Below, piece by piece: positions 1 to 9,027 of a DNA stretch of 64,000 bases. Positions within the stretch are counted from its first letter, which is position 1, and each line of letters begins with the position of its first letter. The translations under genes and the position numbers were made by a program. The stretch is taken from positions 54,739-118,738 of the forward strand of contig NZ_AUBI01000012.1 of assembly GCF_000429165.1 (NCBI RefSeq). The letters run 5' to 3'. This stretch comes from Acetobacter nitrogenifigens DSM 23921 = NBRC 105050. GTDB lineage: Bacteria > Pseudomonadota > Alphaproteobacteria > Acetobacterales > Acetobacteraceae. The notes under the pieces were generated by a model. The model was not told the DNA's origin. It was given only the letters and a program-made list of their open reading frames with translations, and did not search any database.

Positions 1-1879
1 CGTAGGATCCATATGTTCCGGGCGTGCCGCTGCTCGTTGCGACGTTCGGATTGCCCGAAATGACCACAGTGCCGAGCATCTGCTTGTCATGATAGTCGTC
101 GTAGAACATCGCCGTGTTGAGGCGTAGCCTGTGATTGAAGAATTCCGTTTTCAGACCGATCTCATACGCCAGAACCCATTCGGGTTTAAACGGTTTGATC
201 TGAACATCGGATACGGTGGTGTTGGTCGTGAATCCGCCCGGTTTCACGCCGCGCGAGATGCTTGCATACGCCAGGATATTATCCGTAGCCTGCCAGGCGA
301 GCGCGGCTTTTCCAGAAAACTGGTTGGTCAGCGCGCCTCTGGTCCCAAAGCTCGTCTCACTCATACAGGTTGCCGCGCCGTTACACCTCGCGGCCTGAGT
401 CGTCGAAGGCTGCATGTAGTATTGTTTGACCGCATCGCCAACAAGCTGACGCTCGTCGCTCTGATGCGTCAGACCGAACGTGAACTTCAGCTTGCGCGTC
501 AAATCGTAGCCTAACGTCGCATACTGGCTGAAATTTTCTTGCGGCTGATTATGCAGACTGTCTCGGAAATACCCTACGTAATCCGTAAGATCGAACCAGT
601 TGGCGCCGAAGGCCCGAACCCGATTGTAGTATAGGCCTGTCGTCCAGTGAAACCGGCCATTCAGCAGCGGCTTTCCTTCCAGGCGGATTTCTTGAGAGAA
701 GACATTCGTATTTCCTGCGAAATACGTATCGCCGGAACGGAACGCCAGGGCGTCGCGGTCGACATATTCATGTCTCTGTTGTTGAGAGAAATTACTGATA
801 CTGACCAGCTTTGCGAAATTCAGTTCGCGAGACGCCTTGAGTGTAATCCCCCACGTCACGTCATTATTCGACGGAATACTCTTGGGGTTGATGCCGATCA
901 GTTTTGCGTATTGCGGATTCAGACTCCAGCCCGTGGCGTAAATGTTCTGATCGCGCGGAGCGTTGCTGAGCGTGGAAAAATCCTGGAGCACGAAAGCGCC
1001 TGTGGCGTCCGAGCGATCGAGCGACCAGTTGCTGATCAGATCGATATTGGTCTTCTCGTCAGGCTGCCATGCAAGACGCCCTCTGATAGCGCCCATGTTC
1101 GCATTGCCAAGTTTTTGCCCCGTCACGCGATTAAAGCGAAACGCTCCCCCTTCCATGTTCAAAGCGGAGATACGGTATTGCAGATTGCTCGTGATCGGTC
1201 CGGAAACATATAACGTGGTCTTGCTGCGATCCCGGGTCGCAAGATCTTCTGTAATTCCGTAGTGAAGTTCTTTCGTGGGCGCCCGGCTTTCGATGCGCAC
1301 CTCTCCACCGGTGTCCGACAGCCCGTGAGTAAATCCTACAGGACCCGGATCCGCAGCCACGCTCTGCACATCGAACATCTGGCCGCTGCTCATGGACGAA
1401 ATCGGGTAGGCGACGTCGTCAAAGTAGGTCAACACCGACGGCATGTTGTTCTGGGTGTAATCCTGGAGACCGATGCCGCGCAGGTAGTAAGAGGGCGCAT
1501 TCGAACCGCCTTCCGTCTGCACCGTAAGGTTCGGCACAATGCGACCGAGATCCATGACGCTGTTAATATGACGCTGCGTCAACACCTCCTGATCCAGATA
1601 AGTCGCCGAGTTGGCTTCGTGCTGCTGCGCCGAAAACTTCAATACGCGATGGCGTGCCACCACGCTGACAGCTTCCGTGTCCGTTCGCACCATGGATTGT
1701 CGCTTGCGCAGCGTAGCGGGTTTTGCAGGCTGCGCCACAGCCGCAGTTCCGACGTTTACGTGCGGCGCGGCTTTTTTGTGCGTCGCAGACGCCGCGCGCA
1801 CAGCGCCACCATGAAGCGCGCATAGCGCGGTGGCCACGGAGAGCGACTTTTTCAGGTGCAATGATGAAACGCGAACCAT
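1..1879 (-). CDS. TonB-dependent outer-membrane receptor (3' end cut by window edge)
   Basis: The minus-strand frame is open from the ATG at 1879 to the edge of the window, so the C-terminal barrel strands and stop codon lie outside. GGAG sits about 7 nt before the ATG. The protein opens with a signal-peptide-like stretch (basic MVRVSSLHLKKS, then a hydrophobic run). A plug domain follows, with the typical segments RIVPNLTVQTEGG and YYLRGIGLQDY and a later GFTHGLSDTGGEVRIESR region. Beta-barrel sequence follows, including ISRGVKPGGFTTN, a well-known TonB-receptor barrel motif. Such receptors import siderophores, oligosaccharides or other scarce solutes across the outer membrane using TonB energy. 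It is transcribed in the same direction as the RpiR regulator behind it and away from the catabolic run, so it may supply that pathway; the substrate cannot be read from sequence. Confidence 0.9.
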   Translation of the reverse strand, partial: MVRVSSLHLKKSLSVATALCALHGGAVRAASATHKKAAPHVNVGTAAVAQPAKPATLRKRQSMVRTDTEAVSVVARHRVLKFSAQQHEANSATYLDQEVLTQRHINSVMDLGRIVPNLTVQTEGGSNAPSYYLRGIGLQDYTQNNMPSVLTYFDDVAYPISSMSSGQMFDVQSVAADPGPVGFTHGLSDTGGEVRIESRAPTKELHYGITEDLATRDRSKTTLYVSGPITSNLQYRISALNMEGGAFRFNRVTGQKLGNANMGAIRGRLAWQPDEKTNIDLISNWSLDRSDATGAFVLQDFSTLSNAPRDQNIYATGWSLNPQYAKLIGINPKSIPSNNDVTWGITLKASRELNFAKLVSISNFSQQQRHEYVDRDALAFRSGDTYFAGNTNVFSQEIRLEGKPLLNGRFHWTTGLYYNRVRAFGANWFDLTDYVGYFRDSLHNQPQENFSQYATLGYDLTRKLKFTFGLTHQSDERQLVGDAVKQYYMQPSTTQAARCNGAATCMSETSFGTRGALTNQFSGKAALAWQATDNILAYASISRGVKPGGFTTNTTVSDVQIKPFKPEWVLAYEIGLKTEFFNHRLRLNTAMFYDDYHDKQMLGTVVISGNPNVATSSGTPGTYGSY

Positions 1880-1954
1880 ACGTCACTCCGAGGGGATTTT
1901 AATTGCGATATCAAAACAATAACAACGCGATAGGGCTACAACGCGGCCCATCTC

Positions 1955-2815
1955 TCAACTCTTGAAGGCGAGAACGTCGATCTCCTCCATCAGGCTTTCC
2001 ACCTGCGTGAGCCTGCTCGCCACGGCGCCGCCGACGGACTGTTCGAGCAGCGACGCAAGGCAGTTCACCAACGTCATGGCCGCGCCATAACTGTCGAAAA
2101 TCCCCCTGCCCTCGACCGCGCAGCGAAGCGTCAGATTGACACCGTCATCGTTGGGCGGAGCATCGAAGTCCCCGATCTGAAGCACTTTCGCACCACGCCG
2201 CTGGGCCACACGCGCAATCCGCCCGCGGACAGGGCGCCGTCGCCGAAAGGACAACAATACGACCAGATCGTTTTCCGCAACATTCACCAGATCTTCGCCC
2301 AAAGTCATCCCCGCACGGGGAAGAAGAGCAGCGCCCTCGCGCATGAGATTGAGAATATTGTGAAGATAGGAACCAACGATCATCGAGTTACGAAAACCGA
2401 CGATCCAGATGCGGCGAGCGTCCCTGAGCATCGCGACCGCCCGCTCCAGCTTGTCGGCGGCAAGATCGTCGGCCGTGCGCGACAGGTTATGATTTTCCTG
2501 CCGCACATAGTCAGTAAAATCGTAATTGATCTTTTCATGACGTTCCGTGCTGCGAAGAGCCACAAGCGGCGACCCCATCTGCGCGCGTTCACGCGCCTGG
2601 GTGTGCGCCTGCTGATAGCTTTCATAGCCCAGACGACGAAAAAAGCGCGCCGCCGTCGGGTTCGACACCTGCGCACGCGTCGCAATTTCTCCGGCAGTAA
2701 AGCCCGAGAAATTACATTCCATCTCAAGTATGACCGCGGCGAGCCTGCGTTCGCCGACGGACAACTCGTCTTGAACGTTCATGATTCGAACCTCGATCGG
2801 GGTGTCGTTTTCCAT
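1955..2815 (-). CDS. RpiR/MurR-family transcriptional regulator (HTH + SIS)
   Basis: Two-domain regulator. Residues 1-75 form the RpiR-type helix-turn-helix (LSVGERRLAAVILEM, then TAGEIATRAQVSNPTAARFFRRLGY). Residues about 110-265 form a SIS domain that normally binds a phosphorylated sugar or related ligand (RRIWIVGFRNSMIVGSYL; NDLVVLLSFRRR). Length (286 aa) is normal for the family. A GTG at 2821 is an alternative start two codons earlier; I prefer the ATG. It lies between the TonB receptor and the amino-compound degradation genes and is divergent from the latter, so it is a plausible local regulator of both. RpiR proteins next to D-TA/RidA/M81 gene groups are a known pattern; the ligand here is unknown. 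Confidence 0.85.
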   Translation of the reverse strand: MENDTPIEVRIMNVQDELSVGERRLAAVILEMECNFSGFTAGEIATRAQVSNPTAARFFRRLGYESYQQAHTQARERAQMGSPLVALRSTERHEKINYDFTDYVRQENHNLSRTADDLAADKLERAVAMLRDARRIWIVGFRNSMIVGSYLHNILNLMREGAALLPRAGMTLGEDLVNVAENDLVVLLSFRRRRPVRGRIARVAQRRGAKVLQIGDFDAPPNDDGVNLTLRCAVEGRGIFDSYGAAMTLVNCLASLLEQSVGGAVASRLTQVESLMEEIDVLAFKS

Positions 2816-2959
2816 CCGCACTCACTTCACTTTCGGAATGAAACACATTTATCATTCCGAACACAACATGAAAAAATTATTTCGTTACGATCTTGACGAA
2901 CCGACCTCCGGCGCGGCCTGATGCGACTCCCCCTCCCAAATCAGCGTCAGTAACGCCCG

Positions 2960-3550
2960 ATGCTTTCTCCAGCCTACATAGCCCCCACCCCGGTTACCGA
3001 GGAGCAGTTTGCGCGCCCGGCCGGACCGACCGCAGCCGCTCCGGTGCGCGCAACCGTACGTGCCGGGCCGCAATACACCCTCACGTCACTCATGTCGCTT
3101 CAGGCGCTGGCGACCTCGCGCGGGTGCAATCCTCTGTTCTACAAGCAGGAAAGCGAGCGCTTCGGTCTCGGCAACATCAAGGCGTTCGGCTGCGCCCATG
3201 CGCTGCAGAAACGCGCGACAGACGACACTCAAGGGGTCTCGGTGGTCAAGGGCGAGCGCGACTGCCGCCGTGGCATCTATGTCCATGAGCATGTCACCGC
3301 CGCTCGCGCGGACGCCGTCTCCGACGCCGCCATGTGGCGCGCGCAGCAGGCGCCCGAGCGTAACGGGTGGCGCGTGACATCTGGCACGTCCCGTTCCAGT
3401 TACGGAGAGAGTCCGGGCTGGGTCATGCAGGGCTACAGCTTTATCGACGAAGAAATCCGTAACCAGACGCCCGACGCGCCGCCGACGCACGTGTTACTTC
3501 AGGCGCATATAGACGGTGAAGCAAGCCAAGTCGCCGTCTGTGTCGGTTGA
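2960..3550 (+). pseudogene. Decayed 2,3-diaminopropionate ammonia-lyase fragment
   Basis: The 196-residue frame aligns by eye with the N-terminal half of diaminopropionate ammonia-lyase (YgeX type, about 400 aa). ESERFGLGNIKAFG matches the PLP-lysine region (family ESxRFGLNAFKxLGG). NGWRV, then SPGWVMQGYSFIDEE and PPTHVLLQA, match the family order GWxVxxDT, PTWIMQGYATxxDE and PTHVxLQAGVG. The stretch between, including the TDGNHGRGVAW phosphate-binding region, is scrambled (TDDTQGVSVV), and the frame stops where the C-terminal half should begin. The enzyme normally converts 2,3-diaminopropionate to pyruvate and two ammonia. Loss of half the protein and of core motifs says pseudogene. It sits at the head of a cluster handling similar D- or N-substituted amino acids. 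Confidence 0.7.
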
Positions 3551-3739
3551 TGAACTACGCATCAACGCAACGCGTTTGAACGCTTCACTACAAACCGCCA
3601 GAACACATCGCCGCCCTTTTTGGCGACTGCGTGCCGCACAACATCAAGGAATGCACAGCGCCGAAAGATTTGGTTCGAGGCACAGAAGTTTTCGCGCGCT
3701 TCGTTCTGCGTTATAGCGAAATTTCATCGGAGCAGGGTC

Positions 3740-4654
3740 ATGACAAGAGAAATTATCATCGCCGGCGCGCAGATGGGGCCGATCGCGCGGGTCGACACAA
3801 GAGAAAGCGTGGTGGCTCGCATGACCACTCTGCTTGAGAAGGCCGCGCGAATGGGCGCGCAACTGGTCGTTTTCCCGGAGCTCGCGCTTACGACGTTTTT
3901 TCCTCGCTGGTTCATGGCGGAACAACAGGAGATCGACGTCTTCTTTGAAACGCAAATGCCAAACGAGTCGACAGAGCCACTTTTCACGCGTGCGCGGTCT
4001 CTGGGCGTGGCGTTCACGTTCGGTTTCGCTGAAAAAGTGACCGAAAATGGGATCGTCAGACGTTTCAATACGTCAGTTCTCGTCAACATACAGGGGGAGA
4101 TTGTCGCGCGTTATCGCAAAATCCACCTACCGGGTCATTCCGAACATGAGCCATGGCGCGCGTTTCAGCATCTCGAAAAACGTTATTTCGAACCAGGAGA
4201 GGGATTTTTCGAAACGACCGACCTTCTTGGCGGCCACTTCTCCATGGCCATCTGCAACGATCGGCGCTGGCCGGAAACATATCGCGAAATGGCGTTGCGT
4301 GGGGCCGAGGTCGCGACCATCGGTTACAACACGCCTCTACATTACGCGCAGGCCCCGGAGCACGACCACCTTCAGTCCTTTCATAACCACCTTTGCCTGC
4401 AAGCCGGGGCCTACCAGAACGGCCTGTGGGTCGTGGGCGTCGGCAAGACGGGCGTCGAGGAGGGTTGCGGCCTGCTCGGCCAAAGCTGCATCGTCGCCCC
4501 CACGGGTGAAATCGTCTCGATGGCCAGCACCACTGGCGACGAAGTGATCGTCGCGGCGTGCGATCTCGACCGTTGCGCGGAAATTCGCGAAAATATTTTC
4601 AATTTCGCGAAAAATCGACGCCCGGAAATGTACCCGTTGCTCAGCGCAGTATGA
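3740..4654 (+). CDS. N-carbamoyl-D-amino-acid hydrolase (nitrilase superfamily)
   Basis: 304 aa, the usual length of D-carbamoylases, and closely similar by eye to the Agrobacterium enzyme. It hydrolyses N-carbamoyl-D-amino acids to the free D-amino acid, CO2 and ammonia. The nitrilase triad is visible: Glu47 in VVFPELALTTFF, Lys127 in YRKIHLPGH and Cys172 in ICNDRRWPE. FNTSVLVN and GLLGQSCIVAPTGEIV are also family-specific. The ATG at 3740 matches the family N-terminus (MTREIIIAGAQMGPIAR); the frame is open further upstream to 3620 but without family similarity. It is the first intact gene of the plus-strand catabolic run and suggests that hydantoin-derived or other N-carbamoyl D-amino acids are among the substrates. 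Confidence 0.92.
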   Translation: MTREIIIAGAQMGPIARVDTRESVVARMTTLLEKAARMGAQLVVFPELALTTFFPRWFMAEQQEIDVFFETQMPNESTEPLFTRARSLGVAFTFGFAEKVTENGIVRRFNTSVLVNIQGEIVARYRKIHLPGHSEHEPWRAFQHLEKRYFEPGEGFFETTDLLGGHFSMAICNDRRWPETYREMALRGAEVATIGYNTPLHYAQAPEHDHLQSFHNHLCLQAGAYQNGLWVVGVGKTGVEEGCGLLGQSCIVAPTGEIVSMASTTGDEVIVAACDLDRCAEIRENIFNFAKNRRPEMYPLLSAV

Positions 4655-4859
4655 GCGCGAGCCTGCTCCGCAGCGATAAAATCGTTTTTAAATCGCATCG
4701 TCTGTTGGACGAATGGAAACTGGAGGCTAGCCTGTCGGCAGACACCGTTTATGGGAACGTCACCACGCGAGGAGCACGACGCCTTTGGCCCCTGACGACG
4801 CCAACCCCACAGACGGCCAATCCCAGACGCCAGCGCGCGCATCGCCCAGGAGCCCTGCC

Positions 4860-6203
4860 ATGACTGCGGTCCGGACATCGACACTCTCAGACTCCCTCGG
4901 CGCCGGGACGCTGCCCACAGCGACCCTCGATGCGCTTTATCGCCGGATCGATCTGCGGGTCGTGACGATACTCGCGGTTTCATATCTTCTCGACTGTATC
5001 GACCGGCTCAATATCGGTTTCGCACAACACCAGATTTCAGAGCGGATCGGCCTTACGCCACAGGATTACGGCTTCGCGGCGGGTATCTTCTTCATCGGCT
5101 ACGTGCTGTTTGAAATCCCGTCGAATTTACTTCTGCCGAAGGTCGGCGCCCGACGAACCTTCTTCCGCATCATGGTCCTGTGGGGACTGACCTCCGCCAG
5201 CATGGGTCTGATCACCAACCGCAACGCCTTCTATGTCATGCGTTTTCTACTCGGCGTCTTCGAGGCCGGGTTCGCTCCCGCCGCAATGTATTATCTGGCG
5301 AGCTGGTATCCACGCGAACGCATGGCTACTGCGATTTCGATCCAGCAGATTGCGGCGCCCATGTCCGGCGTCATCGCCGGTCCCGTGTCAGGCATGCTTG
5401 TCCAGAACATGGATCACGTCGCCGGAGTCGACGGCTGGCGGTGGATGTTCTTTCTCGAAGGTCTGCCGTCGATCATCATGGGCTTCGTCGTTTTCGCGAC
5501 GCTGCCGGACAAACCTTCCGAAGCACGGTGGCTGACGCCCGCCGAGGCCCGGATCGTCGAAGAAAACGCATCCTCGACCGGAAGCAGCCACCACGGATTT
5601 TCCGCCGTGCTGCGCGACAAAATGATCTACATCCTGTCGCTCGGCTACTTCTGCGTGATCTGCGGTCTCTACACGATCAGCTTCTGGCTGCCTACGGTCC
5701 TGCGTCAGTCAGGCGCGACCAGCGATCTTCAGATCGGATTTCTTGCCGCCATCCCGTTTTTCTGCGGAACTGTCGCCATCCTGACATGGGGACGGAGATC
5801 CGACCGCCTGCAGGAACGACGCTGGCATGGCGCCATCCCGGCTCTTCTCGCCGCGGTCGGGCTGGCGTCAATCGTCGCTACGACAGGCAGTCTGGTCGGC
5901 GCCGTAATCGCCTTGAGCGTAACGGCCATGTGCCTTTACTCCACATATCTGGTCTTCCTGTCCGTGCCTTCCGATCTTCTCAAGGGGCCGGGAGCAGCAG
6001 GCGGATACGCCCTGATCAATTCGATCGGCCTTCTTGGTGGTTTTTGTAGTCCGATCATCATCGGCCACGTCACGCAGATCACCGGCAACGTCAACGCGGG
6101 CCTGCTGACCATGAGCGGGATCGTCGCTCTTGGCGGGCTTATTTTCATCTTCGCCATTCCCGGAGGGCGCGCCACGCCAGCCGGGACGATGCCGCCGGAG
6201 TAA
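4860..6203 (+). CDS. MFS transporter, anion:cation symporter type
   Basis: 447 aa with about 12 hydrophobic segments. Residues near the N-terminus (RRIDLRVVTILAVSYLLDCIDRLNIGFA) and FEIPSNLLLPKVGARR match the ACS family of the major facilitator superfamily, which carries organic anions such as phthalate, tartrate or hexuronates. GGYALINSIGLLGGF near the C-terminus is also characteristic. AGGAG lies 8 nt before the ATG at 4860, which decides the start over an in-frame ATG at 4785. It sits between the D-carbamoylase and a second MFS gene, so it is likely an inner-membrane importer for the pathway substrate. Confidence 0.9.
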   Translation: MTAVRTSTLSDSLGAGTLPTATLDALYRRIDLRVVTILAVSYLLDCIDRLNIGFAQHQISERIGLTPQDYGFAAGIFFIGYVLFEIPSNLLLPKVGARRTFFRIMVLWGLTSASMGLITNRNAFYVMRFLLGVFEAGFAPAAMYYLASWYPRERMATAISIQQIAAPMSGVIAGPVSGMLVQNMDHVAGVDGWRWMFFLEGLPSIIMGFVVFATLPDKPSEARWLTPAEARIVEENASSTGSSHHGFSAVLRDKMIYILSLGYFCVICGLYTISFWLPTVLRQSGATSDLQIGFLAAIPFFCGTVAILTWGRRSDRLQERRWHGAIPALLAAVGLASIVATTGSLVGAVIALSVTAMCLYSTYLVFLSVPSDLLKGPGAAGGYALINSIGLLGGFCSPIIIGHVTQITGNVNAGLLTMSGIVALGGLIFIFAIPGGRATPAGTMPPE

Positions 6204-6210
6204 CGTAGTG

Positions 6211-7494
6211 ATGGCCGCCATGAGAGAGAGCCACGAAACGACGCCGGGCCAGAGCGGTGCCTCACGGTTTGGCAAGGACGCCATCCTGACTTTCGGCCTG
6301 CTGTATCTCGCGTGGTGCGTGTCCTACATGGACCGCGCGGCCATCACGTTCTCCGCGCCAGCGATGCTGCGCGACATCCATATGTCGCCGACGGAACAAG
6401 GCTTCATCGTCGGTATTTTCTACCTCAGCTACTCGTTGATGCAGACGCCCGGCGGCTGGCTCGCCGACCGCTTTGGCGCGAAGGCAGTGGTTCTGGCCGG
6501 CCTTGTCGCGTGGTCAGCCTTCACGCTCGGGACCGGGCTGGTCCAGTCTGTCGCGGCGCTGTTGGCCGTCCGGCTGCTGTTCGGCATTGGCGAAGGCGTG
6601 TTTCCCGCCGCCAGCCTCAAGGCCCTATATGACGCGGTGCCAGCCCGCGCCCGTGACAAGGCGCCGTCCGCGCTGATGTCCTCGAATTATTTCGGATACC
6701 TGATCGCGCCGTCGATTCTGCTGCCCGTGCTCGCCTGGATGGGCTGGCGTTGGACATTTTACGTGATGAGCGGCATCGGTTTCGCCACCGCGCTTCTGGT
6801 GCTCCTGCTGGCGCCGAAAGGTTCTGCTCCATCCCGCGATGCGCCTTCCGCTCCGAAAGGGGCTGGCGTCCTCAGGGCGTTGCGTCTTCCAGGCGTCACC
6901 CGGCTGATGGCGACCTGGTTCCTGATCAGCTTCATCAACAAGGGGCTGGAAAGTTGGATGCCCACATACCTTCTTCATGAGCGCGGCGTATCGCTCAAGG
7001 AAGCAGGCGTTCTTCTCACCCTGCCATATGCCGCGGCAACCATCGCCGCCCTGATTGGCGGCTGGGCGATGTCCCGCTGGTTTGCGCAACGCGAAGAACG
7101 ATTTATCTCGCTGTGCGTCGTCATCTCATGCGCGGCGCTGCTCGCCATGGCGTATTGCTCGTCCGTGCTGGCCGTCGTCGGCTTCGAGACGCTGCTCTAC
7201 TTCTTCAAGACGCTCGTGTTCGCGGCGGTCCTCTGCCTGCCGGGCCGCTTCCTGCCGCAGGACATCGCAGGCGTCGGTTACGGTCTGATCAATTTCGGCG
7301 GCCAGATCGCGGGTTTCGTGGCGCCGCCTGTGATCGGCACAGTTCTCAGCATGACCGGCAGTTACCCCGCCGCCTTTCTTACCCTTCTCGTCGCGGGCGT
7401 TCTTGCCCTCGCGCTGAACAGCGCGCTTGGCAGGTTCAAGAATCCCGCTGGAAAACTGATGACTTTCGGAGCCGACAATCATGGAACTGTGTGA
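6211..7494 (+). CDS. MFS transporter (second carrier of the cluster)
   Basis: About 427 aa and roughly 12 transmembrane segments. It has the ACS-like signatures LLYLAWCVSYMDRAAITFSAP and MQTPGGWLADRFGAKAV. GGAG about 10 nt upstream supports the ATG at 6211; the ATG at 6220 is also possible. It begins just after the preceding MFS gene stops and its last 14 nt overlap the start of the amidase gene, so the three are probably cotranscribed and coupled. It is a different protein from the first carrier rather than a recent duplicate. Two neighbouring importers plus a GntP permease in one run suggest several related substrates or an import/export pair. Confidence 0.88.
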   Translation: MAAMRESHETTPGQSGASRFGKDAILTFGLLYLAWCVSYMDRAAITFSAPAMLRDIHMSPTEQGFIVGIFYLSYSLMQTPGGWLADRFGAKAVVLAGLVAWSAFTLGTGLVQSVAALLAVRLLFGIGEGVFPAASLKALYDAVPARARDKAPSALMSSNYFGYLIAPSILLPVLAWMGWRWTFYVMSGIGFATALLVLLLAPKGSAPSRDAPSAPKGAGVLRALRLPGVTRLMATWFLISFINKGLESWMPTYLLHERGVSLKEAGVLLTLPYAAATIAALIGGWAMSRWFAQREERFISLCVVISCAALLAMAYCSSVLAVVGFETLLYFFKTLVFAAVLCLPGRFLPQDIAGVGYGLINFGGQIAGFVAPPVIGTVLSMTGSYPAAFLTLLVAGVLALALNSALGRFKNPAGKLMTFGADNHGTV

Positions 7495-8986
7495 CGCAAC
7501 TGCTGTCGAGCTGCTCGATCTTTACCGCTCCGGCGAAGCCTCCCCGGTCGAGGTGTTGCGATCCTGCCAGAACCGGACGGACAAGGTTAACCCCGCCGTC
7601 AACGCCATCGTTTGCGAAGATCGCGACGCAGCTTTGGCTTCGGCCCGCCTGGCGGAGGACGCATGGCGACGCGGCGAACCCACCGGCCCCCTTTGCGGCA
7701 TTCCCCTTGCAGTAAAAGATACGCACGTCACGGGCGGTCTTCGCACCACATTCGGCAGCCCGCAGTTTCGCGACTGGATACCGGAAAAGGATCAGAATTT
7801 CGTCGCTACATTAAGGGTGGCTGGAGCAGTGATCACCGGAAAGACCAACGTCCCCGAATGGGCGGCTGGCGCCAACAGCCGAAATCCCGTTTACGGCGCA
7901 ACAGGAAATCCATTCGATCCTGCGCTCAACGCCGCCGGATCGTCCGGCGGATCGGCGACGGCGCTCGCCTGCGGCATGGCCGCCCTCGCCACCGGCTCTG
8001 ACACGGGCGGTTCCTTGCGGAACCCCGCGGCATTTAACGGCGTCGTCGGATACAGACCATCTTCGGGGCTCCTTCCCAGCGAACGTCGCGTGCACGGCTG
8101 GTCCTGCCTGTCCTGCGACGGCCCAATGGGCCGCACCGTGGCGGACACTGCCCTTATGCTCTCCGTCTCAGCGGGCGATTTCAGCTACGACCCCCTCGCC
8201 TACACGCTGCCCGGAGAGGCTGTTCGCGCCCGGCCAGAGCGGTATTTTCCGTCAGAGCCGATTGATCTTTCGAAACTGCGTCTCGCCGCCACGGAAGATT
8301 TCGGCCATGCGCCGACCGAGAGCATCGTCAGACGCGCCTTTCGCGACAAACTGCCTGCCATAACCGCACTGTTCGCCTCCAGCGAAAACGCCGCCCCCGA
8401 CTGCTCGGGTGGTCATGAGGCTTTCGCGATCCTGCGTGCGGCGATGTTCCAGTCCACCCACGGCGAACGCTACAAAACACATTACGATCTTTTGGGGCCG
8501 AACATACGCGCAAATGTCGAAGAAGCCGCCACCTACTCACTTGTCGATTACGCCTGGGCGGCGGAGACGCAGACGAAAATCTATCGCCGGTATCAGACCT
8601 TCTTCGAAAATTTCGACATCATCGTAAGCCCTGCGATCACCATAAGCCCACGTCCATGGACCGAACTTTATCCAACCGAGATCGACGGCGTCCCGACGAC
8701 GAACTATTTCCAATGGCTCTCCCTCGCCTATCTGGTCACGTTGACAGGACATCCCTGCGTCAGCATCCCGGTCGGTGTCGACGAACGGGGCATGCCGTTC
8801 GGCCTGCAGATCGTCGGACCGCGCGGCGCCGACTCTCTGGTCCTGCAAACAGCCGCCGCCATCGAAGCAGCCTTCTCAACCTCCCCGACATTGCGCCGTC
8901 CGGTCCCTGACATTACCGCGCTCTCAACCATGCAACCTATCGCCTCGCGCCCCGGCTTCATGCCCCTGCCCGGCAGCGACGCGTAA
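7481..8986 (+). CDS. Amidase (amidase-signature family)
   Basis: 501 aa. The Ser-cisSer-Lys catalytic machinery is clear: Lys79 in LAVKDTHVTGG, the cis-Ser in AAGSSGGSATALA (about 154-155) and the nucleophile Ser178 in TGSDTGGSLRNPA. The family hydrolyses carboxylic amides to acid and ammonia. The start overlaps the MFS stop by 14 nt. Its place between transporters and the M20 amidohydrolase suggests sequential removal of amide or acyl groups from an imported amino-acid derivative. The precise substrate cannot be told; amidases of this family are broad. Confidence 0.92.
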   Translation: MELCDATAVELLDLYRSGEASPVEVLRSCQNRTDKVNPAVNAIVCEDRDAALASARLAEDAWRRGEPTGPLCGIPLAVKDTHVTGGLRTTFGSPQFRDWIPEKDQNFVATLRVAGAVITGKTNVPEWAAGANSRNPVYGATGNPFDPALNAAGSSGGSATALACGMAALATGSDTGGSLRNPAAFNGVVGYRPSSGLLPSERRVHGWSCLSCDGPMGRTVADTALMLSVSAGDFSYDPLAYTLPGEAVRARPERYFPSEPIDLSKLRLAATEDFGHAPTESIVRRAFRDKLPAITALFASSENAAPDCSGGHEAFAILRAAMFQSTHGERYKTHYDLLGPNIRANVEEAATYSLVDYAWAAETQTKIYRRYQTFFENFDIIVSPAITISPRPWTELYPTEIDGVPTTNYFQWLSLAYLVTLTGHPCVSIPVGVDERGMPFGLQIVGPRGADSLVLQTAAAIEAAFSTSPTLRRPVPDITALSTMQPIASRPGFMPLPGSDA

Positions 8987-9027
8987 TCGTTCCCTGCCCG
9001 TCAATCTGATCATCGAGGAAAACCGCC

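Noticed and set aside
131..1825. Several plus-strand open frames (131-514, 647-1213, 1262-1825)
   Set aside because: They are antisense to the TonB-dependent receptor, whose minus-strand frame runs open to the window edge and carries family motifs.
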